64,000 nucleotides of DNA. It comes from Microdochium bolleyi (Eukaryota; Ascomycota; Sordariomycetes; Xylariales; Microdochiaceae). Position numbers and translations under genes: made by a program. Each line of letters starts with the position of its first letter. The stretch's first letter is position 1. Below the pieces are notes generated by a model that was not told the DNA's origin, ran no database searches, and saw only the letters and a program-made list of their open reading frames with translations. Below are positions 1-11,623 of the stretch, in pieces. Location of the stretch: positions 2,046,001 through 2,110,000 of the forward strand of contig KQ964248.1 in the NCBI GenBank assembly GCA_001566295.1. Direction: 5' to 3'.

Positions 1-3000
1 ACCTTGTACTGCTTCCTCGTCTTGGCCTTCCCGCTGATCGCGAGCTTTGCCCAGCCCACGAACCGCGCGACGCTCTGGAAGACGTACTGTTCGCCGACCC
101 ACGCAAAGAGCAGGTACACAACGCCGAGAGCCATGATGGTCGCTTTGAAGGACGTCGAGATGGGGGTGAGCTGCATCAGTTTTGAGACCGCTTGGCTTGG
201 CGTGACCACAAGATATGTGGAGATGCTGAGCGCGGCGGCGATGGTTGCCATGAACGGCCCTGTAGAGTTTGGATCAGTAAAAGGACGTGTCTTGAGCTGG
301 TGCCCAAAAGGGAAAAATGGATGACGAGGTAAACAACAAGGCTGAAAACTCACAATTTCGATGCATGGGCTGTCTGAATGGTCGACCAGCGCTGAGGACA
401 ACTCCAATGAGGATATACTCGAAGCACGAGGTCAAGAAAAGCGCCGTATTTTCGGAGTTCTTTATGTTGGACTTTTCATGATGGATGCGCGGTGGGATGT
501 ACCTGAATCAACTGGTCAGCACTTGTGGCCTTCGTAATCATGATTCAGAGAAGCTCATGCACGTACCATTCTTGCTCGCGAACGATGAGCCACGAGGCAG
601 CCTGAACGGCGATGCAAATGGCCACCTGACCCAGCAAGGGAGTGAGGATCTTCCGCGACACCAGATTGGCTGTCGGTCGTTTCTTGCTCAATACTGGATA
701 AGGCTCGGACCAGCCCACTGCAGACGTTTAAATTAGAACAAATGGGACGGGTAGTTGTTTGAATTCCTTCCAAACTTACTGAAAATTGCGATGGGCAAGA
801 TCAAGAGGACATCAATGAACAGGAACTATCATAATCAGCAACCGGCCAGCGAGACGTCAATGCTGGACAGGACATACCTGGAAGTCTCCCAAATTCGATG
901 CCGATGCGTAGAGAAAGCTGACAGAGGTAAACTGAATCGCAGAGTAAAGACTCATGTACCTGAAGCAGCTGAAGCTGGTCACCAGCGCGGCACGGCCCTC
1001 CCTATGTCGAGGTCAGTACGAGAAATCAGGACTACTGGCAAGAGTTTCAACCAACCGAATCACATCAGGGACGCAACGAATATCAAAAACTCGCGACGTG
1101 AAAGGAGCAGCGACAGAAGCCTCAGCCTCGGACAGAGAGATACCGACATCCGCAGCCTTCAGAGCACCACAGTCATTGGCACCGTCTCCGCAGAAGCCGG
1201 CGCAGTAATCGATGCTCTGGAGCTTTTCTACGAGCTCGTGCTTCTCGTCTGGTGACATCCGAGCGAACACGCTGCCGCGGACGAGCATCTAATCTGCATT
1301 AGTCTTGATGCACAGAAGTCTTGAAATATGTTGCGAACTTACTCGTTGCAGCACATCGTTGGGCGCATAATCGACAATCCACCGGAACACGTCACCGGTG
1401 ACAGCCAACGTATAGTTGCTCAGGTTTGAGATTTCGTGGGGAAGTGAGGCGTCTCTGTTAGCAGGCGCCGGTAGTGGCTGTGTCGGGTATTAGTTAATGT
1501 AAAGCACTTAGATGGCAACGCCAAAGACTTACAAGAAGAGTCCGACCATCGAGCTGATAGGCAGAATCATCGATGCTCTCCCACTGAAGGATAGCATTCG
1601 GGTTCGTCAAATCCCCTGTAGTGCTCATATTAATATCGCTTGGCCGTGTTGAGAGGAGTTCCCAGTGTCTGGCACATACCTTCCAGGAAGCGCGGCACAA
1701 AACAATGTGCGTCCTTGTCCATCAAGCTACAGTTTCGTCCCACGCTGATAGCCGTCAGGATATTGTCGCCCGTGACCATGACAGAACGGATATTGGACTG
1801 AGTCAATTCCATAAGGACGCCGGCAGTCGTAGGCTTCAGCTTGTTCTCGAAAATGATGAAGCCCACAAATTCAAGATCACTCTCGGCCTCCTGGCGCTTC
1901 ATCTTCTGACACTTTACCCACGACAGCTTCTTTAGGTGCTTTGTCGCACAGGCAATGACGCGGTAGCCCTTGTGCGTGTAGTAAGACAGAAGCTCGTCGT
2001 AATCATCCGGGACTGGTGCACTATCAGCAGATGCGCAACGTTTTATCACGTATTCGACCGACTTACACGACTCTGCGCGGCAGATGTCTTTCATCGCTTC
2101 GGGCGCGCCTTTGACGAAAATGTCTCCACTTTGCTGACCGAAGACACGGACAATGACGCTGGCTCTGCGAAGCTGCGAGACAAACTCGAAGGATTTCAGG
2201 ACACCAAGCTCGAGCGTAGCCTATTCACTAGAGTCAGCTACAAGTTTCCAGTCAACTACGGAGGGGTGCTGGTTGTAGAGACTCACGTTCCGACCGTTCG
2301 AGCTGCCGTATTCGTCGACATCGTAAAGCGGCGCTGTGGGCGGGCGGGCAACCGAGGGAGAAAAGCCACCCTGTTCCTCGTCTTCAAGCTCGCCGCCACC
2401 TCTCCCTTCTTCGAACGACCACTTGGTAAACTCAAACATCTTCAGGTCAAGCGGGTCGCCGACGAGCTCATTGTCGACACTTCTCAGCGAGTGGCAGGTA
2501 GCCATGGTGAACAGAGCAGCCCGGCTCGTCGCATGCTTATCAGTGTTCGACCCTTCAAGCAAGTGGTTAGGCACCATGTCGGCAGCCTTGCTGACAACTT
2601 CGTCGAAACGCTTTGTAGCCCGAGAGACAAGCCGGACACCGAGGATATCGAGGCCTTCCTCTGTCAAAGTGCCTGTCTTGTCGAAGCACATGACATCTAA
2701 CTTGCCGCCTACATTAACGCGCTGTGGACTGATGCAGTAGATTTGCTTGCTCTTGAGTCGGCTTAGCGCAAAGTTTGTGCCAATTGTTAAAGTCGCCGGC
2801 AGAGCCGGTGGGACGACGATGGTGATCAGGTCGAGAGCTCTCACGATGATGAGATGCCACGCTAGGCCTAGACGAAGGAAGTTGACTAAAGAAACCACAA
2901 AGCCGAGAAGCGCCACGCAAGCCATGACCGCAATATACCGGAACGAGTCGCGATAGAATTTGAAGCCGGACGGCTTGGGAAACAGCATTGACCTCACCAG

Positions 3001-4945
3001 TGAACCCTTGGTGGTGTTGAATCCAGTTCTGGTGACCATCGCGAGAGCAACGGCCTCGTTGTCTCCATCGTCTTGTGGGCGGCGAGCGCGAATGATCTTT
3101 GTGCCGCAGAACAGAAAGTGGCGAGCTGTCTCCGCGGAAATAGTCGAAGCAGATAGGTTCATGTTGTGCAGGATCTCATCACTGACCGGAATCTTCGAGA
3201 CAGGGACGGATTCTCCCGTGAGCATGCTTTCGTTAACGATACAGTCGCCACTGAGCAGCAAACTGTCGCTTGGAAACTGCGCCAAGCTCGGATCCGATAC
3301 TTCGTAGACGTCCCCAGGAACGAGGTCGCTCGAAGGTATGTTGTCCCCTATCGTGGTGTTGGTAAAGTGGTCTTGCCGCATTGGAAAGCTCAGGTTCTGG
3401 AGGGCGAAGAAACTCACAAAATCCATCGCGGAGTACTCGCACGTCGCATTCGAATCGCGATATCTCTTTGAGGCGTTTCATTGTCTGGGATGTTATCAGC
3501 ATAGCCATATTGAGATGCGCGCAACTTCAATTGAACTTACCGCCCTTGTTTCGATCAGCGTAGCAATGACACTGCCCGCCGACATGACGAAAATGCAGAC
3601 TGCATAGTAGTAGTACTCGTCCAAGGACCAGAGTACCAGACTTGCGATTTGGAACACATAGAAGGGGTGCAGAACCTGGGATATGTCAGGATCCGTATCA
3701 CACACACGCAGAGTCTCTGTAACCTACTTCGTCAACGAGAAGCTGCGGTATTGACTTTTGCTCAATGTCGATCAAGTTTCGGCCGAATACGCTCTCTCTC
3801 GCTTCTTTCTCCTCGTTGTCGATGCCGGATCTCAAGCGACGGACGTCTGTCCACGTCGGGTCCTTCCAGCCATTGCAGATAACAAATTTGTCCTTGAGAG
3901 GATGGAAGAAGAACCTCACGTAGCGGTAGTTTATGGTGCGCAAGCTCGATAGAATCGGGTCGGCATCTTCCTCGAAGAGTTGGGCGAACAGTTTCTCTGG
4001 CGCCCCAAAGACCGAAGAGAGGGGCCGATCATATGGCTGCCGGTGGATATCCAGTACGCTCATTTCACCCCATTGATTCTAATGCTTTGTTAGCTGCTTG
4101 CCTGGCGATCTAGCCGCGAGTTTGGAGAGTTGATTCACCTCGAGAACGACCCATTGACTTTCACCGAGTGGACTCGGCTGGCCAATCATGCGGACCAGCC
4201 ACCGAGGAAGCCACCGGAGCAGTAAGAAGGCAAGGCCGAAGGTCGAGACACATAACATGATGTATAGGGCATATCCAACCCTGCTCGTTCGGAATCCGGC
4301 AATGACAATGGTCAGATCCTCATTGACCATGTGCAGTTTCTGACTGAGTCTGCCATGCCCGCGAATACTCGTGTGCGTTCCATCGCTGGTGGTCCGCAGG
4401 AGGCGCGCATGAATAGAGCTTCTGGAATAGGTGGACGAGCGCCTACGCATGGCATAATCTGTGTGACCATTGCCGTTCTCAAGCTCAGCGCCGGAGCTCT
4501 CCTCCTCTTCCACGCGTTCTTCTTCTATATCGTCATCGAAGTCGAAAGGAATGTCGTCCACATCAGGCGTCGCACCGTCAAGGCCGTAGCCCATGACGGA
4601 TTCCGCCTCATCCTCGTCGGCTTCGTCCTCGTCGACGTTGTAGTATGTAAAGCTGGTAGTCGAGTCGGCGCGCTGGCGGCGATGCGAGAAGGCAGAAAGG
4701 CTTGTTGGCAGGCTCTCGGCGACAGGTCCGGAGAAGAGCTAATCATCCGGATATGTGTCAGCTCCTGTTGCCAAAGTCGTCGCGAAGCAAGCAAATGCCC
4801 GAGAGCAACGAACCTCGTCATGCGCCATTTCGACATCTTCAAAGATGCTCGCAGTGCTCTGGTTCGAGTCGAGCCTATAAAAGGTGTCCGGCCGCTCTTG
4901 CTGCCGCCATGATCGCGGCGCAGAAGACCCGTGGGAGTCGTCCAT
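1..4945 (-). CDS. P5B-type cation/polyamine-transporting ATPase (Ypk9/ATP13A2-like), 3' end off the left edge
   Basis: P-type ATPase of the P5B subgroup. Family members sit in vacuolar/lysosomal membranes and ATP13A2 exports polyamines; the substrate here is inferred. Sixteen exons in the window: 4945-4814, 4738-4139, 4078-3728, 3675-3541, 3484-3418, 3347-2287, 2220-2067, 2012-1680, 1615-1533, 1477-1343, 1288-1056, 1001-878, 825-780, 717-567, 502-354 and 259 to the edge. About 1337 residues are visible, with all phases closing. An acidic, Ser-rich N-terminus (about residues 1-130) precedes the first membrane segments. The dephosphorylation motif TGES is near 472, the P5B signature PPALP near 608, the phosphorylation site DKTGT near 651 (Asp present) and the hinge GDGAND near 1051. 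Six C-terminal membrane spans follow in the small last exons. PPALP rather than PPELP excludes the P5A/Spf1 group. It diverges from NAP1 across 1.6 kb. Only the extreme C-terminus is missing. Confidence 0.95.
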
Positions 4946-6584
4946 CGCTGGTGAACGAGATGCGTGTCAAGAAATAACTGCGGACTGGCCCAGCAACTCT
5001 CTCAATTCAACTCCGCCGCTTGGCTTCTCTCGACAACTCGTACTCTAGAACGCGCTATCGTGAGCTTTCATGTGCGGTAGTGAGGAATCGAGTGGTCGGG
5101 AGAAAACTCGGCATGCGCCGAGCTTGGGTGGGATCGAGTTCGGTGGACGAGATCGGAGTTCTCAATTGAGCATGATGTCGAAACCCGCAATAGCGACTGA
5201 TAGGAGGTGTCTCGAAATAATTGGTGCAATTGCGCAGATCTGGATCGGAATTATGCAATGCGGAGTCCTAACGAGATGATGCGCGACGATGCACCCTTCC
5301 AGCCTCCAACAGTTAACACGAGAGGCGGAGCTGGCGTGTCAAACATATGGGAAATTCGGCTCAGACGATGACGCACCGGCGGAGGTGGATCTCTGTGTAC
5401 TTCTCCAAGCTGACATAAGCACGCCCGCCTCCATCTCTGAGCATGATGCGCAAGTCGATTTAGGATACCTTTCGATATTGGTTTCAGACAGGGTCGAAAC
5501 TGGAAAGGCAAAGAGTACTCATTATTAGGTAGTTTGCATATGTATACACTGAACCTGTCTTCATAAATTCTTCCAGTGCAATTAAGCAAACTAAGGCGAG
5601 TGCAACCAGAGGCATGGCTTTTTGTAAGCAGGGCCCCTGCCGCCGCTCCTCCAGCCAGCTTGTTCACGGTGAAGGTACTTTTCTGTTCGGCATTGTTCCA
5701 CGTCGTGGAAAGCAGAGATTGCTTAGTGCACAAGTCTGAGCGGCCCAGGTTTGGATTTCTATGCTGGCATTGCTGCCCCGAGTTGAGCATCTTTAGCATG
5801 TGTATTGCTTTCGGAGTATCCGCAGGTTCGCCTCGAGACCGGAAGCGGCTCTAGCTGCACCGGACGGGGGCACTTCTGGGTGTCGCCCAGAACCTTGAGC
5901 TTGCAGTCTGCAGACGTAACAGTGACTGCCGAGATGTACTGTACATCCAAAAGGCTTGGGCAAGAAGATAAAAAGGGAAGGGAATCACGTAGTCTCGGCA
6001 CAAGCAAGGCAGGGAGTCTGGCGGCTCATGACACGCGTGCGAGATGCGGATGGACACCGAATCTGCCTGTGATTGAGACGGCGTGGCGTGATAAATGGCG
6101 CCCAGGGCGTGGCTCGAGCGAAAGCACGAGACGGATGTCTCTGGGCTGGCGAGCCCGTTCTTGCCCGTCAGCAAACTCGCAAAATTTGAAGGCGGCGCCC
6201 GCCCAACAAGATGTTCGCCCCCCACTTGGCCGAGCGGCAGCCCACCAAACTCGCAGCCCCTCGACGCGCAGACCAGACTCTGATCGCTGGCGTCTCGTTT
6301 CACCGCCCGCAGCAACGAAGCCCCCCCGCCTCGCCACTCACGACTGGCGTCTAGAGCCTACTACCGCTCCTCCGCCATCAACTTCAATCTCTGACAAAGT
6401 CCTGAAAGCCGGCTACACTGACCTGCTCCCTTGATCCTGCGTCATCTTCTCCTCACCCGTCCTCACTCTTTTCAACTTTCCCCTACCCCTCCGTAGGCCA
6501 CTTCCGGGATCTGCTTCCCCCCAGCAAATCTCCGTCCTCACCAAACCACCCCTCAGCGACAGCGTCAACTCACAAATTTTCACA
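4946..6584. other. Divergent intergenic region between the P5B ATPase and NAP1
   Basis: This 1.6 kb spacer must hold both promoters. Open frames here, such as 5251-5799 on the minus strand, have no recognisable domain and irregular codon use. I see no RNA gene or repeat. Confidence 0.6.
6421..6490 (+). promoter_or_regulatory. Pyrimidine-rich tract upstream of NAP1
   Basis: A CT-dominated stretch lies 95-165 bp before the NAP1 start codon. CT-rich tracts near the transcription start are known for strongly expressed genes of filamentous fungi. The role here is inferred from composition and position only. Confidence 0.4.
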
Positions 6585-8104
6585 ATGGCCGAGCCCATCA
6601 AGAACAGACGGCCTGACACCGCTCCGTAGGTTTCCTCTCGCCATCTCGCCCTTTCATCTCATCTTCAACGATTCCGTCGCTATTCATTCGATACTAATTC
6701 TCTCCATCATGGCTTGTAGCACGCCGCAAAACACCCCTCTCAACAATGCCCCCATCTCTTCGCACGCCCAGCAGCCCGGCGTTGCCAGCATCAAGGAAGG
6801 TGAGTCTGTCCACGATCCCGATTCAAAACATAGGCGAGATGAGACTGTAGCTGACTTGTATATCGCTATTTCCAGAGGACCTTGACCGTGCTGCCGCTGC
6901 CTCTATCTTTGCACAGAACCCTGCCCTTGTCCAGATGATTCAGGGCAGACTCGGCTCCCTCGTCGGCCGATCTTCTGGATACATCGAGTCCCTTCCCCAG
7001 CCCGTCCGCCAGCGTGTCTCTGGCCTCAAGGGCATCCAGCAGCAGCACTCTAAGCTCGAGGCCGAGTTCCAGGAAGAAGTCCTTCAGCTCGAGAAGAAGT
7101 ACTTCGCCAAGTTCACTCCTCTCTACGAGAAGCGTGCGCAGATCGTCAACGGCAAGACCGAGCCTACAGAAGAGGAGATCCAGGCTGGCAAGTCGCAGGA
7201 GGAAGAGGATGATGAGGAGGACGCCGCCGCCAAGTCTGCCGAGAAGGAGAAGAATGAGGAGGCCGTCAACGTGTCGGGTATTCCTGAGTTCTGGCTCTCT
7301 GCCATGAAGAACTCCATCTCGTTGGCCGAAATGATCACTGATCGTGACGAGGAGGCTCTCCGCTCTCTGACCGATATCCGCATGGAGTACCTTGACAAGC
7401 CTGGATTCCGCCTGATCTTCGAGTTTGCCGATAACGAGTTCTTCACAAACAAGACCATCACCAAGACCTACTTCTACCAGACTGAGAACGGCTACGGTGG
7501 CGACTTCATCTACGACCACGCTGAAGGCGACAAGATTGACTGGAAGGAAGGCCGTGACCTGACCGTCCGTGTGGAGAGCAAGAAGCAGAGGAACAAGAGT
7601 AAGACTCCGTCGTATTGCAAAGCCGGAAATTAACTGCAAAACTAATTTTATTTTGTAGACACAAAACAAACCCGCATCGTCAAGAAGACCGTGCCGACAG
7701 AGTCATTCTTCAACTTCTTCTCGCCACCCAAGCCCCCGAAGCCTGAGGAGGACGAGGAGGAGGACGACGATGCCGCCTCCGACATCGAGGAGCGTCTGGA
7801 GCTCGACTACCAGCTAGGCGAGGATATCAAGGAGAAGCTCATCCCCCGTGCTATCGACTGGTTCACCGGCGAGGCTCTGGCCTTCGAGGAGCTCGAGGAC
7901 TTCGACGACGAGGAGGGTTACGATGACGAGGATGATGAGGATGATGACCTCAGCGAGGACCGTGACGATGACGAGGAGGAGGAATCTGACGACGAGGTTA
8001 GTGGCTACCACAACCACAACTATTGAAGCACCAACACTGACATTATCACACAGGACGACACTGGCAAGCCAAAGCAAGAAGCCGCTGAGTGCAAGCAGAG
8101 CTAA
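6585..8104 (+). CDS. NAP1: Nucleosome assembly protein 1 (histone chaperone)
   Basis: Histone H2A-H2B chaperone of the NAP/SET family, shuttling between cytoplasm and nucleus. Five exons: 6585-6625, 6720-6799, 6876-7598, 7659-7996, 8054-8104, giving 410 residues. The first exon codes only about 14 residues, so the true start is easily missed; it is chosen because the splice joins [14 protein letters not shown] to the TPQNTP segment in frame. The NAP fold spans roughly residues 50-350, with the long dimerisation helix (about 80-130), the segment [11 protein letters not shown], the [11 protein letters not shown] strand and the FFNFFSPP segment. A long Asp/Glu tail (about 335-395) matches the histone-binding acidic tail of the family. 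The last exon adds a short, mostly polar end. Length is normal for fungal Nap1. Confidence 0.96.
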
Positions 8105-9803
8105 ATTGTTCATCACCTCAACTACGAGCGGGTAGCCACGATATCCCGCAATAGCGCAAGACTCAACTGATGGGCATATTTTCATGCCTCGTCCAGTCTG
8201 ACATGCTGGCGTGGATTGACCTGGCACAAATGGCATTGTCTTTACAGGGGTTTATGCACAGCATCCCGGTCACGACTCGTTCTGAAGTAGAACGGCACTC
8301 CCCCTGAACGAGGGGCAGAGCACTGGAGCTGCGTGTTGTGGCTTTGTGCTTCACTTGGGCGGTGTTCTCTGTCAAATTCGAGTCGAGTTTTACGGCTGGG
8401 GGAATGGCTCAAAATGCTTACGCTGGCATCAGCCTAGTAGAGTCAAATGAAGTGCGTCTTCTGTGGAAGGTCCGGCAATCCAAAGCTCACGATGTGCTTT
8501 ACCGGCAGTTGTCATGCGGATGGACGTGCCTGCAGCATTACTTTTGACTCATTTTTAAATACTCACGATTGATTGTACGCATAATCATAATCTGCAAAAT
8601 AGACGAACGGCGGTGTTTTCTAGCTGAATTTGATTCCTTACCACTTCACCCATGTCCCGCTCCAGCCAGATCATGCAGTTTATCTGTGAAATAGATATTC
8701 GGAAGCTGGATCATGTAATAACTGCAAAGTCACAGAGGTGACCTCCGTAACAAAGCCAGCAAGCATAAGGATGTGCCGCTTTACTAGATGTGTTCTAGTG
8801 CGCGGAAGGTTGCCCTGGAGAGGTTTTATAACCGTGTCACATAAGTATTGCTGGAACGACCGCGTTGTAAATCCAGAAACCAGGAAGGTAAGCTGAACCA
8901 AGCGGCTAGATGCATACAGGGGTCGGTGCGCACACGGTTTACGGTCACTGTATCATGGGGCATCTGGCGGCGGTATCGGGCAAGGGAAACGAGGGTGAAA
9001 TTATGGGACCTCGGTCCTGGCGAGACTACGGCGCTGGCCATGCCAATTCGACGGCCACTGGATGCATAATTCTCTGAGAAGTGATGCTGGTGATCCATGT
9101 CCTTTCTCCGAAATCTAGATCAGCTCATGGTTGGTGAGTCTGCAGTGTCGAGCTCGTCGTGTGCCAAAGGGGGTTCCCAACCAAGGGTCCTGAACTTTTT
9201 TTCCTTCCATCGGAGTCAGAAAGTGGGATGGCGATGGCGCAATGCCTGCTTAGTGGGACAGGATCGGGTGACACACGGCTGTGGGCGCCGGAGCCATCAG
9301 TTTGGTGTGCCATGGTCGGATGTCGGACGGCCGTGGACCGTTCCGGAGCAATTCGTCATCATGGAATCGCCATTTGCAGACTGCGGCTCCGGGCCACGCG
9401 AATTGTACACACCGGTTGCGCAGGTGTGTGCGTCACAGAGGCAGTGGCCTGTCATACCGTGGGTGGTGTTTATAAGTGTCGCAGCAGCTGTTGTAGGACA
9501 GGAACTGTCTCCTTCCTGGCAAAGCCCACGACCTGCACGATTCAGAGTATTCGCACCTCCTCACGACCGATTCGGAGCATTCACCTGTGTTCGGCCTTCT
9601 GCCAGTCACTATTAGAGTTGTGTCACACCAGAGCCGCCTGTTGCACACCCGCCCACTGTTCCGGTCCCCCGCCACTCTAAAGAAGTTACTGGCGCCCGAA
9701 CTCGGCGTCAAATTATTTGCTGCCTTTCTGCAACAACCATTTTTGCCCGCAAAACGCACGCACGCACTCTCACCAATCCGTAGACACATCACACGGCATA
9801 GCA
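8105..9803. other. Intergenic region NAP1-SER3
   Basis: A 1.7 kb spacer between two plus-strand genes. It should carry the NAP1 3' end and the promoter and leader of the dehydrogenase gene. Short open frames in all phases lack recognisable features. Nothing else seen. Confidence 0.6.
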
Positions 9804-11623
9804 ATGTCAACTACCGCGAGCATACAGATCCCTGGCCGTGCCGTCGAGGCCAGCAGCGGCACCGCCCGCCAGGCCAGCTTCTCGACTTCGCCGACAGCCA
9901 CCTTCACGTCCCCGTCGTCCAGCTTCCCTGGCTCGCTCGCGAATCGCCAGAAACAGCGGCAGGAGAAGACCCTCCAGCCCTTCGAGACCCAGAACATCAA
10001 GATTCTCCTCCTCGAGAATGTCAACCAGAGCGGCCGGGACATCCTCACGGGCCAGGGCTACCAGGTTGAGTTCCACAAGAGCTCATTGGCAGAGGCAGAG
10101 CTCATTGAGAAGATCAGGCACGTCGTCATGCAGCCCCTCCAACCCCGCCAAACTTTTGGACCGCGCATCGCGACATGCGAGAGCATGCAGCGTGTGCGAC
10201 GCCTAGACAGCGGGCGAAATTCACGACACGGAAGGTATGCTAACACGGTCAATTGGACTGCAGAGACGTGCACGTCATCGGTATCCGCTCCAAGACCAAG
10301 CTGAGCGAGAAGGTGCTGAAGGAGGCCAAGAACCTGCTGGTCATCGGCTGCTTCTGTATCGGCACGAACCAGGTCGACCTCGAGTTCGCTGCGAGCAGCG
10401 GTATCGCTGTCTTTAACTCGCCCTTTGCCAACTCTCGCAGTGTGGCCGAGCTCGTCATCTGCGAGATCATTACGCTCGCCCGTCAGCTCGGTGACCGTTC
10501 CAATGAGATGCACAAGGGCACATGGAACAAGGTCAGCAACAAGTGCTGGGAGATTCGTGGGAAGACTCTGGGTATGCGCCTTCGCTCAGACCATCGTTTA
10601 TCAAGAATTTCAAGACTGATCCGAAATTGCAGGAATTGTTGGCTATGGCCACATCGGCTCCCAACTGTCTGTGCTCGCCGAGGCGATGGGCATGAATGTC
10701 ATCTATTATGACGTGGTCAACTTGATGGCTCTGGGTACAGCTCATCAGGTGCCCACCCTTGAGGCTCTCCTTAACCAGGCTGACTTCGTGACGCTACACG
10801 TTCCTGAGCTCCCTGAGACCAAGAACTTGATTTCGGCGCCACAGTTTGAGCAAATGAAGGAGGGCTCGTACCTAATCAACGCCAGCCGTGGTACTGTGGT
10901 CGACATCCCGGCCCTCATCAACGCTAGCCGCGCCGGCAAGATTGCAGGTGCCGCTCTCGATGTGTACCCCGGCGAGCCCGGCGGCAATGGCGATTATTTC
11001 ACCAATGATCTCAATGGCTGGGAAGAGGAGCTTCGCAGTCTGAAGAACATCATCCTGACCCCTCACATTGGCGGCAGCACAGAGGAGGCGCAAAGAGCGA
11101 TTGGTGTCGAAGGTAAGCTTCTCTGCAACCTCTGTTAGAGTTTCGAGACTGATGGTTTATACTTATCACAGTTGCCGATGCCCTCGTGCGGTACATCAAC
11201 CAGGGCTCCACGCTCGCCAGTGTCAACATGCCCGAGTGCAACCTCCGCTCATTGACCCTGGACGAGTCGAAGCACGTTCGTGTAAGTGTTCCAAGATGTG
11301 TTGACAGAGATCCGGTTCGGTGGGTGACTGACAGCCATGAACAGGTCATCTACATCCACAAGAACGTGCCTGGCGTGCTGCGCAAGGTGAACGAGGTCCT
11401 CATGAACTTCAACGTCGACAAGCAAATCACCGACAGCAGAGGCGAGGTGGCGTACCTCATGGCAGACGTTAGCGACGTTCAGATCTCAGATATCAAGGAG
11501 ATCCACGACGGTCTGGACGGTCTAAGCTGTAAGTTGTTGTGCCAAGTACATGAGATGCGTTTTCGTGGCCATTCCAACTAACAATATCTGGTAGCACGCA
11601 TTCTCGTCCGCGTCCTTTACTAA
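9804..11623 (+). CDS. SER3: D-3-phosphoglycerate dehydrogenase
   Basis: Catalyses NAD-dependent oxidation of 3-phosphoglycerate to 3-phosphohydroxypyruvate, the first step of the phosphorylated serine pathway. Six exons: 9804-10117, 10264-10571, 10633-11112, 11172-11281, 11345-11528, 11595-11623, giving 474 residues. Residues 1-60 are a Ser/Thr-rich N-terminal extension like that of yeast Ser3/Ser33. The substrate-binding part follows, then the Rossmann motif GYGHIG (211-216). The catalytic elements are visible in order: Arg in NASRGTVVD, Glu in YPGEPGGN, and His in TPHIGGSTEEAQ. The C-terminal 70 residues form an ACT domain (IHKNVPGVLRKVNEVL), normally the serine feedback site. Intron 1 fits a GC-AG boundary (GC at 10118) with a GCTAAC branch site, because no GT donor there keeps the conserved KIRDVHVIG segment. 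Confidence 0.96.

Noticed and set aside
5251..5799. 182-codon minus-strand frame between the P5B ATPase and NAP1 genes
   Set aside because: No domain, mixed hydrophobicity, codon use unlike neighbours, and it lies in a divergent promoter region.
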